From: Flavobacterium rivuli WB 3.3-2 = DSM 21788
GTDB lineage: Bacteria > Bacteroidota > Bacteroidia > Flavobacteriales > Flavobacteriaceae
Assembly: GCF_000378485.1 (NCBI RefSeq)
Contig: NZ_KB899967.1
Coordinates: forward strand, 186,001-250,000
Length of the DNA: 64,000 bases
Reading direction: 5' to 3'
Shown here piece by piece: positions 63,679-64,000 of the stretch (position 1 is its first letter; the number at the start of each line of letters is the position of its first letter). The notes under the pieces were generated by a model, which did no database searches, was not told the DNA's origin, and was given only the letters and a program-made list of their open reading frames with translations. Position numbers and translations under genes: made by a program.

Positions 63679-64000
63679 TATAGATTTAATCCGGTAATGG
63701 CATTGCAATAATCCCACACAATTTTTTCGTTTAATGGCGAATGATATTTTGCACTTACTACTGCAACTTTTCTATCTACATAATAGCTTCCCTTAGCCGG
63801 TAAACCATTGGTTGTAGCCAGATAAACAAGCGTTTCTGCACCCTTCTCTGCCGTCCTGAAAAACGGCCTTGCCAGCTTACTTATAAAATTAAGCATACTG
63901 CCCAGATTGCTGTCTACCCCAAAATTTGTTTTTACAGCACCGGGATGCATAACATTTACCATAACGTTGTCTATGCCCTGCCTATCCAGCTTAGCCTGTA
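63678..64000 (-). CDS. SDR family oxidoreductase, C-terminal part (runs off right edge)
   Basis: The frame is open to the window edge. The visible part begins with QAKLDRQGIDNVMVNVMHPG, the classical SDR segment after the catalytic Lys, then GAVKTNFG. The C-terminal ~95 residues are complete. The Rossmann motif and catalytic Tyr lie beyond the edge. Substrate unknown. It converges with the two-component operon. Confidence 0.8.
   Translation of the reverse strand, partial: QAKLDRQGIDNVMVNVMHPGAVKTNFGVDSNLGSMLNFISKLARPFFRTAEKGAETLVYLATTNGLPAKGSYYVDRKVAVVSAKYHSPLNEKIVWDYCNAITGLNL

Noticed and set aside
1..64000. CRISPR array or cas genes
   Set aside because: No regularly spaced identical repeats with unique spacers were seen; the repeats present are two- or three-copy intergenic elements.

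Overview
The window looks like chromosomal DNA of a Bacteroidota bacterium, most likely Flavobacteriaceae and close to Flavobacterium. The signs are -7/-33 promoters of the TAnnTTTG / TTTG type, an almost complete lack of Shine-Dalgarno sequences, a C-terminal type IX secretion sorting domain on a large phosphatase, many short lipoproteins and CarboxypepD_reg-like proteins, and RpoB, RpoC and Tgt sequences of flavobacterial type. I see no prophage, CRISPR array or complete insertion sequence. Most genes are housekeeping genes on the minus strand.

Layout. 1-2.4 kb: edge-truncated alpha/beta hydrolase and malate:quinone oxidoreductase. 2.4-3.9 kb: ruvX, two tandem paralogous small genes of unknown function, and SRP RNA with its own promoter and terminator. 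4-5.9 kb: two lipoproteins, one a glutaminyl-peptide cyclotransferase. 6-20.9 kb: a long minus-strand translation and transcription block, read as rpsU-xerC-hpf, tRNA-Thr/Tyr/Thr, tuf, tRNA-Trp, secE-nusG-rplK-rplA-rplJ-rplL-rpoB-rpoC and a DUF3467 gene, punctuated by hairpins after tuf, rplL and rpoB. 21-33.7 kb: acyl-CoA dehydrogenase, a ComEA-like protein, PspC, DUF2851, a macroglobulin-like exported protein, a lone DUF433 protein, dnaB, accA, a DMT transporter, lptG-type permease and tgt. 34-40 kb: split transketolase, an FKBP lipoprotein, hslR, a phosphoribosyltransferase and aroK, separated by repeat-rich spacers. 40.3-40.7 kb: two identical tRNA-Lys genes and tRNA-Leu. 40.8-50.5 kb: accessory and stress genes, including a divergent HxlR/SDR pair with a palindromic operator, a DnaQ-GIY-YIG nuclease fusion, a catalase HPII/DUF892 operon, and a Crp-Fnr regulator/SDR pair sharing one duplicated operator. 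50.7-64 kb: a CarboxypepD_reg protein, bioA, a T9SS-secreted purple-acid-phosphatase-like enzyme, epimerase/AraC, an ATP-grasp protein, a response regulator/PAS histidine kinase pair and an edge-truncated SDR.

The most informative regulatory features are the strong Shine-Dalgarno of rpsU in a genome that otherwise ignores this signal, the duplicated 20-bp Crp/Fnr operator at the same distance from two promoters, the HxlR palindrome over two promoters, and attenuator-like hairpins between ribosomal protein and RNA polymerase genes. Several spacers carry dispersed repeats, and one is a MITE-like inverted-repeat element of about 160 bp. No wholly new multigene system is evident. The best candidates for undescribed biology are the paralogous small-protein pair beside SRP RNA, the DUF3467 gene attached to rpoC, and two very small proteins (30 and 50 aa).
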